DNA of 23,732 nucleotides from a virus (IMGVR_UViG_3300042868_010844:1-23732); one strand, 5' to 3'. Positions 14,612-20,142 are shown, numbered from the stretch's first letter. The notes: a model not told the origin generated them from the sequence alone. Made by a program: numbers and translations.

Positions 14612-14750
14612 AGTCAAGTCCCTCCTTCCCCTAAGAAGTAGTAGGGAAATCCCCTACACCGGCGGGGAGGGCCGCCATAGGGGTTTCCCCTATAGTGGCG
14701 TAGGGGCAGTATTCGTTTGACTCATGTTTAGGTAATATGTGTTACACCAT
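14612..14750 (+). repeat. Intergenic module E: hairpins, terminator stem, P1
   Basis: Same GCGGGGAGGGCCGCC centre as module D; the first hairpins are partly decayed (AGGGAAATCCCCT). Final stem CCCCTA/TAGGGG perfect, no T-run. P1: TTGACT (14717-14722), 17 nt, TGTTACACCAT (14740-14750). Confidence 0.8.
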
Positions 14751-14777
14751 GCGACACTTAAAAAAAGAAAAACAATT

Positions 14778-14816
14778 GAAAATATCCGTTGCAATCGTCA
14801 CGTCATGTGGTAAAGT
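14778..14816 (+). promoter_or_regulatory. P2 promoter of cassette gene 7
   Basis: GAAAATATCCG, TTGCAA (14789-14794), 16 nt ending TGTGG, TAAAGT (14811-14816), GATGAC, ATG 14823. Confidence 0.8.
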
Positions 14817-14822
14817 GATGAC

Positions 14823-14951
14823 ATGCAAACAACCAACAACACCGCCCCAACGCAATTCGAACTCGACCAAGAGTGGGCCTCTTGGGAAGCCGCCTACTTT
14901 GAAAAGAAAGGCTGGCAGGAATACGAAGATGAAATGGCCGAAAGGCCATAA
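14823..14951 (+). CDS. Cassette gene 7: 42-residue acidic peptide
   Basis: The smallest cassette gene. ATG at 14823 follows P2 by 6 nt, TAA at 14949-14951. After a polar start the product is acidic and Trp-rich (LDQEWASWEAAYFEKKGW then QEYEDEMAERP), probably one amphipathic helix. No family. Supported only by the promoter and by the module that follows its stop. Confidence 0.65.
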   Translation: MQTTNNTAPTQFELDQEWASWEAAYFEKKGWQEYEDEMAERP

Positions 14952-15091
14952 GTGTCAAGAGCCGCCCTCCCCTAGGGGAGGGTAGGGGATTCCCCTATGG
15001 CGGCCCTCCCCGCAGGCATAGGGGATTCCCTGATGCCAGCATAGGGAAACTTTAAGCTTGACTCATAAATACTCATGGCATGTTACACCAT
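14952..15091 (+). repeat. Intergenic module F: inverted hairpin core, P1
   Basis: First stem CCTCCCC/GGGGAGG, then GGGGATTCCCC. The 17-bp core 15000-15016 is the reverse complement of the module D core (14061-14077) with one mismatch, flanked by the same CCCCTATG/CATAGGGG arms. Final stem is ATGC/GCAT instead of CCCCTA/TAGGGG. P1: TTGACT (15058-15063), 17 nt, TGTTACACCAT (15081-15091). Confidence 0.8.
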
Positions 15092-15118
15092 AGCAGAATG
15101 AAAAAAAGAAAAAGAATT

Positions 15119-15157
15119 GAAAATATCCGTTGCATTCTTCCCGGCCTGTGATATACT
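15119..15157 (+). promoter_or_regulatory. P2 promoter of cassette gene 8
   Basis: GAAAATATCCG, TTGCAT (15130-15135), 16 nt ending TGTGA, TATACT (15152-15157), AACTAC, ATG 15164. Confidence 0.8.
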
Positions 15158-15163
15158 AACTAC

Positions 15164-15322
15164 ATGACAACAAACAACTCCACTCAAGCTGAACTCCTCG
15201 CCGCCGCCGCTGAACGTGTCGCCGCCGCTAAAAAAGCCGCCTTGATCAACAAGGTGCAAGGCTGGCTGTTCGCAGCGGTTGTGGTAGGTTTCGCCGTCCT
15301 GTCATTCGTAGTGGTCAGATAA
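15164..15322 (+). CDS. Cassette gene 8: small Ala-rich membrane protein
   Basis: A 52-residue paralogue of cassette gene 3: same Ala-rich helix (ELLAAAAERVAAAKKAA), same KVQGWLFAAVV transmembrane start, one residue shorter at the N-terminus. The spacer of its P2 also matches that of gene 3 (CCCGGCCTGTGA), so promoter and gene moved or duplicated together. Single-span membrane protein of unknown role. Confidence 0.75.
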   Translation: MTTNNSTQAELLAAAAERVAAAKKAALINKVQGWLFAAVVVGFAVLSFVVVR

Positions 15323-15342
15323 TCAGTCAACAAAAAAATACC

Positions 15343-15528
15343 ATGAAACCAAACCTGTTGAGTCACGCTTACAAAATTCCTACGTTCTGGGCTGCCCCTC
15401 CTCTTACCCGCACAATTGAGCGGAGAGAGCAATACTGGAGCTCCTTGCATATCGGGAAAGAATATATCGGCATCGAGTGGGGAGACTCGGGCATCAGCAT
15501 GAATGGCAAGCTGTATGACATCACTTGA
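15343..15528 (+). CDS. Cassette gene 9: 61-residue hypothetical protein without its own promoter
   Basis: Starts 20 nt after the stop of gene 8 and is the only right-block gene with no P2, so it must be read from the gene 8 transcript. The ATG follows an A-run, no Shine-Dalgarno sequence. The sequence contains TIERREQYWSSLHIGKEYIGIEWGD, split here only by prose; it is soluble and probably beta-rich at the C-terminus. No family. If real it is a rare case of internal initiation in this block. Confidence 0.55.
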   Translation: MKPNLLSHAYKIPTFWAAPPLTRTIERREQYWSSLHIGKEYIGIEWGDSGISMNGKLYDIT

Positions 15529-15668
15529 AAAGTCAAGCTCCGCCTCCCCCTAAGGGAAAGTAGGGGATTCCCCTACCCCAGCGGGGGGCCCCATTGTAGG
15601 GGATTTCCCTATGGTACGCTAAGGAAATTTTTAGTTGACACGAAAATGCGCAATGTGTGTTACACCAT
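15529..15668 (+). repeat. Intergenic module G: hairpins, terminator stem, P1
   Basis: CCCCCTAAGGG start stem, GGGGATTCCCC, GGGGCCCC, GGGGATTTCCC, then CCCTA/TAAGG with AATTTTT. P1: TTGACA (15635-15640), 17 nt, TGTTACACCAT (15658-15668), single copy. Confidence 0.85.
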
Positions 15669-15697
15669 AGCACGTGCAAAGAAAAATGAAATAAATC

Positions 15698-15736
15698 GAA
15701 AATATCTGTTGCGTTCTGCTAGGCGTGTGGTATAGT
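15698..15736 (+). promoter_or_regulatory. P2 promoter of cassette gene 10
   Basis: GAAAATATCTG, TTGCGT (15709-15714), 16 nt, TATAGT (15731-15736), AATGAC, ATG 15743. Confidence 0.8.
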
Positions 15737-15742
15737 AATGAC

Positions 15743-15949
15743 ATGACAACGAACAACGAAATGAATTTTTCCGAAATTTCGGACCTGCTTACGAAAGCAA
15801 ATAAGAAGTGCGCTTCAGCGCACAGTGATTGGCTACGGTCTACTCTAGACACCGACACTCTGGGACGCAAGGAGGCTTTCGCAGAATATAAGAGGTGCCA
15901 AGACGAGTCCTTTAGAATCTCGAAGATGGCCCGGCTCCTGAAAAAGTAA
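15743..15949 (+). CDS. Cassette gene 10: SEISDL-family coiled-coil protein
   Basis: A 68-residue protein, member of a four-gene paralogous family in this window (with 20204, 20642 and 22649). Shared marks: SEISDLLTKAN near the start, a central W-[LR]-x-x-[LV]-[DN] segment, then AEYKRCQDESFRISKMARLLKK at the C-terminus, which is almost identical to the end of the 20204 product. All-helical, charged, probably a coiled coil. Function unknown. The ATG at 15743 is set by P2. Confidence 0.75.
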   Translation: MTTNNEMNFSEISDLLTKANKKCASAHSDWLRSTLDTDTLGRKEAFAEYKRCQDESFRISKMARLLKK

Positions 15950-16089
15950 AAAGTCAAGCTCCTCCCTCCCCTAAGTAGTAGTAGGGGAATCCCCTAGACC
16001 GGCGGGGGGCCCCATTGTAGGGGATTCCCCTATGGTACACTAAGGGAATTTTTAGTTGACACGAAAATGCGCAATGTGTGTTACACCAT
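15950..16089 (+). repeat. Intergenic module H: hairpins, terminator stem, P1
   Basis: First stem decayed (CTCCCCTAAGTAGTAG), GGGGAATCCCC (centre A in place of T), GGGGCCCC, GGGGATTCCCC, CCCCTA/TAAGGG with AATTTTT. P1: TTGACA (16056-16061), 17 nt, TGTTACACCAT (16079-16089). Confidence 0.85.
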
Positions 16090-16118
16090 AGCACGTGCAA
16101 AGAAAAATGAAATAAATC

Positions 16119-16157
16119 GAAAATATCTGTTGCGTTCTGCTAGGCGTGTGGTATAGT
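16119..16157 (+). promoter_or_regulatory. P2 promoter of cassette gene 11
   Basis: GAAAATATCTG, TTGCGT (16130-16135), 16 nt, TATAGT (16152-16157), AAGGAC, ATG 16164. The AAGGA is too close to the ATG (1 nt) to work as a Shine-Dalgarno sequence. Confidence 0.8.
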
Positions 16158-16163
16158 AAGGAC

Positions 16164-16361
16164 ATGACGAAAGAACAATTCATCAAAGACACAAAATTCT
16201 GTAAGAGAAGCGTTGAAAGGGCGACCGAACAGTTCAATCGCATGATTGAACTAACGATAAATGACGAGGAAGCAGAAATCATCTGCAAAAGTTTCCGTAA
16301 CGAAATGAAATCTATACTTGACTATCATTCGATGGTGGCTGAATTGTTTAGCGATAGTTAG
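16164..16361 (+). CDS. Cassette gene 11: 65-residue helical protein
   Basis: Begins MTKEQFIKDTKFCKRSVERA. Charged, helical, with conserved Cys. The same protein is encoded at 19550-19747; the two DNA copies differ only by a few silent changes, which indicates selection on the protein or a recent copy. No family recognised. ATG set by P2. Confidence 0.75.
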   Translation: MTKEQFIKDTKFCKRSVERATEQFNRMIELTINDEEAEIICKSFRNEMKSILDYHSMVAELFSDS

Positions 16362-16519
16362 AAAGTCAAGGGCCGCTCCCCCCTAATAGGGAGTAGGGGA
16401 TTCCCCTACGCCAGCGGGGGGCCCCATTGTAGGGGATTCCCCTATGTTACGCTAAGGGAATTTTTTAGTTGACACACAAATGCGCAATACATGTTACACC
16501 ATGCGCCATGTTACACCAT
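16362..16519 (+). repeat. Intergenic module I: hairpins and P1 facing a - strand gene
   Basis: Complete hairpin series, CCCCTA/TAAGGG with AATTTTTT, P1: TTGACA (16469-16474), 17 nt, TGTTACACCAT (16492-16502), second copy 17 bp on (16509-16519). The stop of the - strand gene 12 begins at 16521, so any P1 transcript runs antisense through that gene. Confidence 0.85.
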
Positions 16520-16520
16520 C

Positions 16521-16775
16521 TTAAGAGTTGTGGAACTCTTCTAGGAAACTTTCAGGCGTTTCTTTCCATTTTTTATAGATTCGACGGTCGCCTAGAATGT
16601 ATTCAATTTCCTCTTGGAAAATATATCCGCTTACATCTTTAAGGAAGTAAAATACCTCACTCATGGTTAGCTCATCCTCGTCCTCGTGCGCCATGCCAAT
16701 GGCAATTTCCAAATCCGCCAAGGCTTGTTCTTGGGGATGGAGAGCACACTGCTGGAGGTATGGGTTTTTATTCAT
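16521..16775 (-). CDS. Cassette gene 12: 84-residue acidic protein
   Basis: Read leftwards from the ATG at 16775, 5 nt after its P2 -10. Acidic helical protein (ALADLEIAIGMAHEDEDEL, then a YFLKDVSGYIFQEEIEYILG helix pair). No known domain. One of two - strand genes in the right block; it lies between a complete P1 (upstream on the + strand) and module J, as though inserted in inverted orientation between P1 and P2. Confidence 0.7.
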   Translation of the reverse strand: MNKNPYLQQCALHPQEQALADLEIAIGMAHEDEDELTMSEVFYFLKDVSGYIFQEEIEYILGDRRIYKKWKETPESFLEEFHNS

Positions 16776-16864
16776 GCCTCAGTATATCACATACCTTGCG
16801 AAACACAAGAGTTTTTTTCAATTGTTTTGTTTTTTTTTCAGTATGTTAATGCGTGTTACACCTT
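16776..16864. other. Upstream region of cassette gene 12
   Basis: Beyond the P2 promoter lies a T-rich stretch CAATTGTTTTGTTTTTTTT that closely matches the one upstream of - strand gene 1 (CAATCGTTTTGTTTTTTTT), then a variant TGTTACACCTT (16854-16864). The two - strand genes thus share a common upstream arm. With module J this covers the gene-free stretch 16776-17115. Confidence 0.6.
16781..16830 (-). promoter_or_regulatory. P2 promoter of cassette gene 12
   Basis: On the - strand: TTGTGT (16808-16803), 16 nt ending TGTGA, TATACT (16786-16781), GAGGC, ATG at 16775. Upstream CAATTGAAAAAAACTC matches the gene 1 promoter. Confidence 0.75.
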
Positions 16865-16904
16865 ACGACATACGGTTAGGTAATAAAAGTTTAAAGATGT
16901 CAAC

Positions 16905-17041
16905 CCTACGCTACCATAAGGGAATCCCCTATGCCAGCGGGGGGCCCCATTGTAGGGGATTCCCCTATGGTACACTAAGGGAATTTTTAGTTGACACGCA
17001 AATGCGCAATGTGTGTTACACCATGCAGCATGTTACACCAT
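16905..17041 (+). repeat. Intergenic module J: hairpins, terminator stem, P1
   Basis: Lacks the first stem; starts GGGAATCCCCT, GGGGCCCC, GGGGATTCCCC, CCCCTA/TAAGGG with AATTTTT. P1: TTGACA (16991-16996), 17 nt, TGTTACACCAT (17014-17024), second copy 17031-17041. Confidence 0.85.
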
Positions 17042-17070
17042 TCGATGCGCTAAGATAAATGAAATAAAAT

Positions 17071-17109
17071 GAAAATATCCGTTGCGTCTCTCTTGGCCTG
17101 TGTTATAGT
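17071..17109 (+). promoter_or_regulatory. P2 promoter of cassette gene 13
   Basis: GAAAATATCCG, TTGCGT (17082-17087), 16 nt, TATAGT (17104-17109), AAGGAC, ATG 17116. Confidence 0.8.
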
Positions 17110-17115
17110 AAGGAC

Positions 17116-17322
17116 ATGAAAGAAACCCACTATCTCCTATCTGGCCTGAAGCCCTCGCAAGAACACCTCGCCCTCTGGGCTCTAGAAGCCATCGTTAAGC
17201 TGTCCCGTCTCCACGGTCACCCGCTGGACAGGGAAGAAGCCGTAGAATGGCTGTCGAAAGCTGAAGAGAAGTCTCTTGACCGAGACTGGGTAGAATGGCG
17301 ACTGGATGGCATCTTTGACTAA
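17116..17322 (+). CDS. Cassette gene 13: 68-residue helical protein
   Basis: Soluble, mostly helical, with a central LALWALEAIVKLSRLHGH helix and a C-terminal VEWLSKAEEKSLDRDWVEW segment. No known domain. ATG at 17116 is 6 nt behind the -10. No hairpin module follows; the gap leads directly into the endolysin promoter, so transcripts of this gene may read into the endolysin gene. Confidence 0.75.
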   Translation: MKETHYLLSGLKPSQEHLALWALEAIVKLSRLHGHPLDREEAVEWLSKAEEKSLDRDWVEWRLDGIFD

Positions 17323-17362
17323 GGTGCTATCTCCCTCCCTTAAAAGTTAAAAATAATCAGAA

Positions 17363-17385
17363 AGAACTCGACATCTCCGAGTTCT
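17363..17385. promoter_or_regulatory. Perfect inverted repeat over the endolysin promoter (operator or hairpin)
   Basis: AGAACTCG (17363-17370), 7 nt, CGAGTTCT (17378-17385): perfect 8-bp arms. It covers the -35 (17368-17373) and most of the spacer of the endolysin promoter. No T-run follows, so an operator for a dimeric repressor is more likely than a terminator; an mRNA hairpin is also possible for read-through from gene 13. Confidence 0.6.
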
Positions 17386-17395
17386 ATGGTAAACT
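17368..17395 (+). promoter_or_regulatory. Divergent P2-type promoter of the endolysin gene
   Basis: TCGACA (17368-17373), 16 nt, TAAACT (17390-17395), 8 nt, ATG 17404. It keeps the 16-nt spacing but lacks GAAAATATCYG and the TTGC hexamer, so it is likely to be timed or regulated differently from the other cassette genes. Confidence 0.5.
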
Positions 17396-17403
17396 TCTAT
17401 ACT

Positions 17404-17928
17404 ATGAAAACTCTACTCTTTATAGCTTTCGTTGCTTTCACTGCTTTTGCTTATGGCATCTCTTCACCGAGTGTCAATGGTAAAAGGCTTGCCCCTGACT
17501 ATTTTCAGATTGTGCTTGACGGCGTGAAATCATTCGAAGGCTTTAGAGAGAAGCCATACAAATGTCCGGGCGGGGTGCGTACTATCGGCTACGGTTTCAC
17601 TGGTAACTTAGCTAAGGCTAAAAGTATCAGTAAAGAAGAGGCGGACCTTCTCTTGACTAAAGAGCTCCACCAATATGTCTTGACTGTTCAAGATAATGTG
17701 AAGGTCCCCTTGACCCGCAATCAGCTTTATGCACTGGCCAGTTTCACTTATAACTGCGGAGAAGGAAACCTTCGCCAGCTTGTCAACGGAAAAAATAGGC
17801 TGAACTCAGGAAACTATAAATCAGTGGAAAAGCTTTTGCCTAAGTATCGTAAAGGCGGCGGGAAGGTTCTAAAAGGATTGCAAAAGAGGCGGGAATGGGA
17901 AGTGAAGCTCTGGAAAGGGGAGCTTTAA
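17404..17928 (+). CDS. Endolysin, GH24 lysozyme with N-terminal signal/SAR segment
   Basis: A 174-residue T4-type (glycoside hydrolase 24) lysozyme that cleaves the glycan of peptidoglycan at the end of infection. The catalytic set reads E45-x8-C54-x5-T60 (KSFEGFREKPYKCPGGVRTIGYG), the Cys variant of the E-8-D/C-5-T triad known from SAR endolysins. Residues 3-18 are weakly hydrophobic and Ala-rich (LLFIAFVAFTAFAYG), fitting a signal-anchor-release or cleaved signal, so export would not need a canonical holin. Start taken at 17404; a second in-frame ATG at 17386 lies within the promoter region. An inverted repeat covers its promoter. The sequence ends KLWKGEL and is complete. Confidence 0.9.
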   Translation: MKTLLFIAFVAFTAFAYGISSPSVNGKRLAPDYFQIVLDGVKSFEGFREKPYKCPGGVRTIGYGFTGNLAKAKSISKEEADLLLTKELHQYVLTVQDNVKVPLTRNQLYALASFTYNCGEGNLRQLVNGKNRLNSGNYKSVEKLLPKYRKGGGKVLKGLQKRREWEVKLWKGEL

Positions 17929-17945
17929 AAAAAACAAAAAGAATC

Positions 17946-17984
17946 GAAAATATCTGTTGCCATGCAGAAACCCTGTGTTAAAGT
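17946..17984 (+). promoter_or_regulatory. P2 promoter of cassette gene 15
   Basis: GAAAATATCTG, TTGCCA (17957-17962), 16 nt ending TGTGT, TAAAGT (17979-17984), AATCAC, ATG 17991. It follows the endolysin stop by 17 nt with no hairpins or P1 between. Confidence 0.8.
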
Positions 17985-17990
17985 AATCAC

Positions 17991-18185
17991 ATGCAAACAA
18001 ACCAATTCATCTCATTTTCTGATCTTCTTGCTAGGCCGCCGCTTGTCACCCGTAGCGCCAACGAAAGTGGCGAAGGCTTTGTCTCCTTCTCTCAATTGCT
18101 CGCCATGGAGCCTGTAAGGTATACAGCGGTCTCCGAAGAGGGAGAGCAGGACTTTGTGACTTGTGCTCAACTACTGCAAAGATAA
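17991..18185 (+). CDS. Cassette gene 15: 64-residue protein with three internal repeats
   Basis: The product is built from three copies of a short motif: FISFSDLLA (residue 6 on), FVSFSQLLA (near 30) and FVTCAQLLQ (near 55), i.e. F-[IV]-[ST]-[FC]-[SA]-[DQ]-LL, spaced about 25 residues apart by variable linkers. This looks like a repeated short helical binding peptide. No known family. ATG set by P2. Confidence 0.75.
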   Translation: MQTNQFISFSDLLARPPLVTRSANESGEGFVSFSQLLAMEPVRYTAVSEEGEQDFVTCAQLLQR

Positions 18186-18343
18186 AAAGTCAAGGGCCGC
18201 TCCCCCCCTAATAGGGAGTAGGGGATTCCCCTACGCCAGCGGGGGGCCCCATTGTAGGGGATTCCCCTATGGTACGCTAAGGGAATTTTTAGTTGACTCA
18301 TAAATGCGCAATGCGTGTTACACCATGCGCTATGTTACACCAT
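18186..18343 (+). repeat. Intergenic module K: hairpins, terminator stem, P1
   Basis: Full hairpin series with CCCCTA/TAAGGG and AATTTTT. P1: TTGACT (18293-18298), 17 nt, TGTTACACCAT (18316-18326), second copy 18333-18343. Confidence 0.85.
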
Positions 18344-18372
18344 GCGGCGCGCCAAGATAAATGAAATAAAAT

Positions 18373-18411
18373 GAAAATATCCGTTGCGTTCTGCTAGGCG
18401 TGTGGTATAGT
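18373..18411 (+). promoter_or_regulatory. P2 promoter of cassette gene 16
   Basis: GAAAATATCCG, TTGCGT (18384-18389), 16 nt, TATAGT (18406-18411), AAAAC (5 nt), ATG 18417. Confidence 0.8.
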
Positions 18412-18416
18412 AAAAC

Positions 18417-18581
18417 ATGAGCCTAAATAAAGCAATCGAACATAAGAAAGAGAAAAGAGCGCCGTTCCGGAAAAGCAAAGCTTTCGACCGCACTTGCCGC
18501 AATCATGGAAAGTGCCCGTACTGTAAAGGTAATAGGACTTTTCAATCAGAGAAAGAACTCCAAAGAGCGGAAAGCTTTTAA
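18417..18581 (+). CDS. Cassette gene 16: 54-residue zinc-ribbon-like protein
   Basis: A very basic small protein with CRNHGKCPYC (Cys27, His30, Cys33, Cys36: C-x2-H-x2-C-x2-C), which can bind one zinc ion. The stretch NHGKCPYCKGNRTF is typical of a small phage protein of unknown role. Nucleic-acid binding is likely from charge and the ribbon. An identical gene lies at 19978-20142. ATG at 18417, TAA 18579-18581. Confidence 0.75.
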   Translation: MSLNKAIEHKKEKRAPFRKSKAFDRTCRNHGKCPYCKGNRTFQSEKELQRAESF

Positions 18582-18592
18582 TAAAAAGAATC

Positions 18593-18631
18593 GAAAATAT
18601 CTGTTGCGTTACTCGTGACATGTGATACAGT
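18593..18631 (+). promoter_or_regulatory. P2 promoter of cassette gene 17
   Basis: GAAAATATCTG, TTGCGT (18604-18609), 16 nt ending TGTGA, TACAGT (18626-18631), AAAAAT, ATG 18638. Directly after gene 16, without module or P1. Confidence 0.8.
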
Positions 18632-18637
18632 AAAAAT

Positions 18638-18847
18638 ATGCACAACATATCAGCAGGCGACATCTTCACAGATTCAAACGAAATTTACCGGGTGTTAGAA
18701 GTTTTCGACGACTATCAGTTTCCTTACAATCCATACCTCAGTATAGAGAAGTTTGTTAGTGGTATCGGCTTCGAGGAAGAAGAATCAGGTTTCACTCTTC
18801 AACAATCTAAAGAATACAAATTGCAACACTATAAACTCACAAAATAA
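18638..18847 (+). CDS. Cassette gene 17: 69-residue hypothetical protein
   Basis: Begins MHNISAGDIFTDSNEIYRVL, with alternating hydrophobic strands that suggest a small beta-barrel (AGDIF...IYRVLEVFD resembles the start of SH3-like folds). Acidic middle, basic end. No family assigned. ATG set by P2. Confidence 0.7.
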   Translation: MHNISAGDIFTDSNEIYRVLEVFDDYQFPYNPYLSIEKFVSGIGFEEEESGFTLQQSKEYKLQHYKLTK

Positions 18848-18986
18848 AGTCAAGCGCCGCCTCCCCCTAAGGGGGAGTAGGGGATTCCCCTATGCGGGCG
18901 GGGGGCCCCATTGTAGGGGATTCTCCTATGGTACGCTAAGGTAATTTTTTAGTTGACTCATAAATGCGCAATGCGTGTTACATCAT
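18848..18986 (+). repeat. Intergenic module L: hairpins, decayed terminator stem, P1
   Basis: CCCCCTAAGGGGG, GGGGATTCCCC, GGGGCCCC, GGGGATTCTCC. Final stem weakened (CCTA/TAAGG), AATTTTTT. P1: TTGACT (18953-18958), 17 nt, TGTTACATCAT (18976-18986, one change). Confidence 0.8.
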
Positions 18987-19013
18987 CGCCCCAAAAGAAA
19001 AACGAAAACAATT

Positions 19014-19052
19014 GAAAATATCCGTTGCGTTCCTCGCTGCATGTGATATAGT
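19014..19052 (+). promoter_or_regulatory. P2 promoter of cassette gene 18
   Basis: GAAAATATCCG, TTGCGT (19025-19030), 16 nt ending TGTGA, TATAGT (19047-19052), GAAATC, GTG 19059. Confidence 0.8.
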
Positions 19053-19058
19053 GAAATC

Positions 19059-19313
19059 GTGAAACTTGACTCTCTTATCGCCCGACTCGAAGCTCTCAAG
19101 GCCATGTACGGCCCAGACGTAGAAGTCGCCTTCAAGGCGGCGTCAGAAACACAAAGTACGCCAATCACAAGCGCCGCCTTCAGTTTCGAGGAGGCAACCA
19201 GAGATTGGATTATATCCCTAGCCTCGGAGGTCGAAGAGGAGGAGTGGGACGAAGCAGAAAACGACTACGAGAGGAGAATGGAGGGATGGATGGACTCCAG
19301 AGGGGAGGAGTAG
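19059..19313 (+). CDS. Cassette gene 18: 84-residue acidic protein with GTG start
   Basis: Starts with GTG exactly at the leaderless position, the only non-ATG start among P2 genes. N-terminus LDSLIARLEALKAMYGPDVEV matches the start of the product of 22387-22572 (ITELIANLEQLKAVHGDIKV), a pattern (L..L..L....GD..V) common in small phage proteins. The C-terminal third is extremely acidic (EVEEEEWDEAENDYERR). Function unknown. Confidence 0.75.
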   Translation: MKLDSLIARLEALKAMYGPDVEVAFKAASETQSTPITSAAFSFEEATRDWIISLASEVEEEEWDEAENDYERRMEGWMDSRGEE

Positions 19314-19475
19314 TCAAGGGAAAAAATCTAAGAACCCCCTAAGAGGGGGTAGGGGATTCCCCTATGCGGGCGGGGGGGCCCCATTGTAGGGGATTCCCCT
19401 ATGGTACACTAAGGGAATTTTTAGTTGACACGCAAATGCGCAATGCATGTTACACCATGTGCCATGTTACACCAT
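19314..19475 (+). repeat. Intergenic module M: hairpins, terminator stem, P1
   Basis: First stem CCCCCT/AGGGGG, GGGGATTCCCC, extended G-run before GGGGCCCC, GGGGATTCCCC, CCCCTA/TAAGGG with AATTTTT. P1: TTGACA (19425-19430), 17 nt, TGTTACACCAT (19448-19458), second copy 19465-19475. Confidence 0.85.
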
Positions 19476-19504
19476 GCGGCGCGCAAAGAAAAATGAAATA
19501 AATC

Positions 19505-19543
19505 GAAAGTATTTGTTGCGTCCCGCTAGGCGTGTGGTATAGT
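19505..19543 (+). promoter_or_regulatory. P2 promoter of cassette gene 19
   Basis: Variant GAAAGTATTTG, TTGCGT (19516-19521), 16 nt, TATAGT (19538-19543), AAGGAC, ATG 19550. Confidence 0.8.
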
Positions 19544-19549
19544 AAGGAC

Positions 19550-19747
19550 ATGACGAAAGAACAATTCATCAAAGACACAAAATTCTGCAAGAGAAGCGTT
19601 GAGAGGGCGACTGAGCAGTTCAATCGCATGATTGAACTAACAATAAATGACGAGGAAGCAGAAATCATCTGCAAAAGTTTCCGTAACGAAATGAAATCTA
19701 TACTTGACTATCATTCGATGGTAGCGGAATTGTTTAGCGATAGTTAA
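19550..19747 (+). CDS. Cassette gene 19: second copy of cassette gene 11
   Basis: Encodes the same 65 residues as 16164-16361; the DNA differs at a handful of positions, all silent. The surrounding modules differ between the two loci, so the gene moved or was copied with little flanking DNA. Confidence 0.75.
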   Translation: MTKEQFIKDTKFCKRSVERATEQFNRMIELTINDEEAEIICKSFRNEMKSILDYHSMVAELFSDS

Positions 19748-19904
19748 AAGTCAAGGGCCGCTCCCCCCCTAATAGGGAGTAGGGGATTCCCCTACGCCAG
19801 CGGGGGGCCCCATTGTAGGGGATTCCCCTATGGTACGCTAAGGGAATTTTTAGTTGACTCATAAATGCGCAATGCGTGTTACACCATGCGCTATGTTACA
19901 CCAT
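19748..19904 (+). repeat. Intergenic module N: hairpins, terminator stem, P1
   Basis: Same sequence as module K. P1: TTGACT (19854-19859), 17 nt, TGTTACACCAT (19877-19887), second copy 19894-19904. Confidence 0.85.
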
Positions 19905-19933
19905 GCGGCGCGCCAAGATAAATGAAATAAAAT

Positions 19934-19972
19934 GAAAATATCCGTTGCGTTCTGCTAGGCGTGTGGTATAGT
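19934..19972 (+). promoter_or_regulatory. P2 promoter of cassette gene 20
   Basis: Same as the gene 16 promoter: TTGCGT (19945-19950), 16 nt, TATAGT (19967-19972), AAAAC, ATG 19978. Confidence 0.8.
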
Positions 19973-19977
19973 AAAAC

Positions 19978-20142
19978 ATGAGCCTAAATAAAGCAATCGA
20001 ACATAAGAAAGAGAAAAGAGCGCCGTTCCGGAAAAGCAAAGCTTTCGACCGCACTTGCCGCAATCATGGAAAGTGCCCGTACTGTAAAGGTAATAGGACT
20101 TTTCAATCAGAGAAAGAACTCCAAAGAGCGGAAAGCTTTTAA
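19978..20142 (+). CDS. Cassette gene 20: exact copy of cassette gene 16
   Basis: 54-residue basic zinc-ribbon-like protein with C-x2-H-x2-C-x2-C, identical to 18417-18581 and part of the 417-bp duplication. Confidence 0.75.
   Translation: MSLNKAIEHKKEKRAPFRKSKAFDRTCRNHGKCPYCKGNRTFQSEKELQRAESF

Larger units (their letters stand above)
18185..18601 (+). repeat. Second duplicated segment, copy A (417 bp)
   Basis: Matches 19746-20162 over its whole length (offset 1561 bp): a hairpin module, P1, P2 and cassette gene 16. Left end is just after a stop codon, right end within GAAAATATC of the next P2. Confidence 0.9.

Noticed and set aside
16158-16163. AAGGA before ATG as Shine-Dalgarno sequence in genes 11, 13, 19 and 23
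   Set aside because: Only one base separates it from the ATG, and it lies upstream of the expected transcription start.
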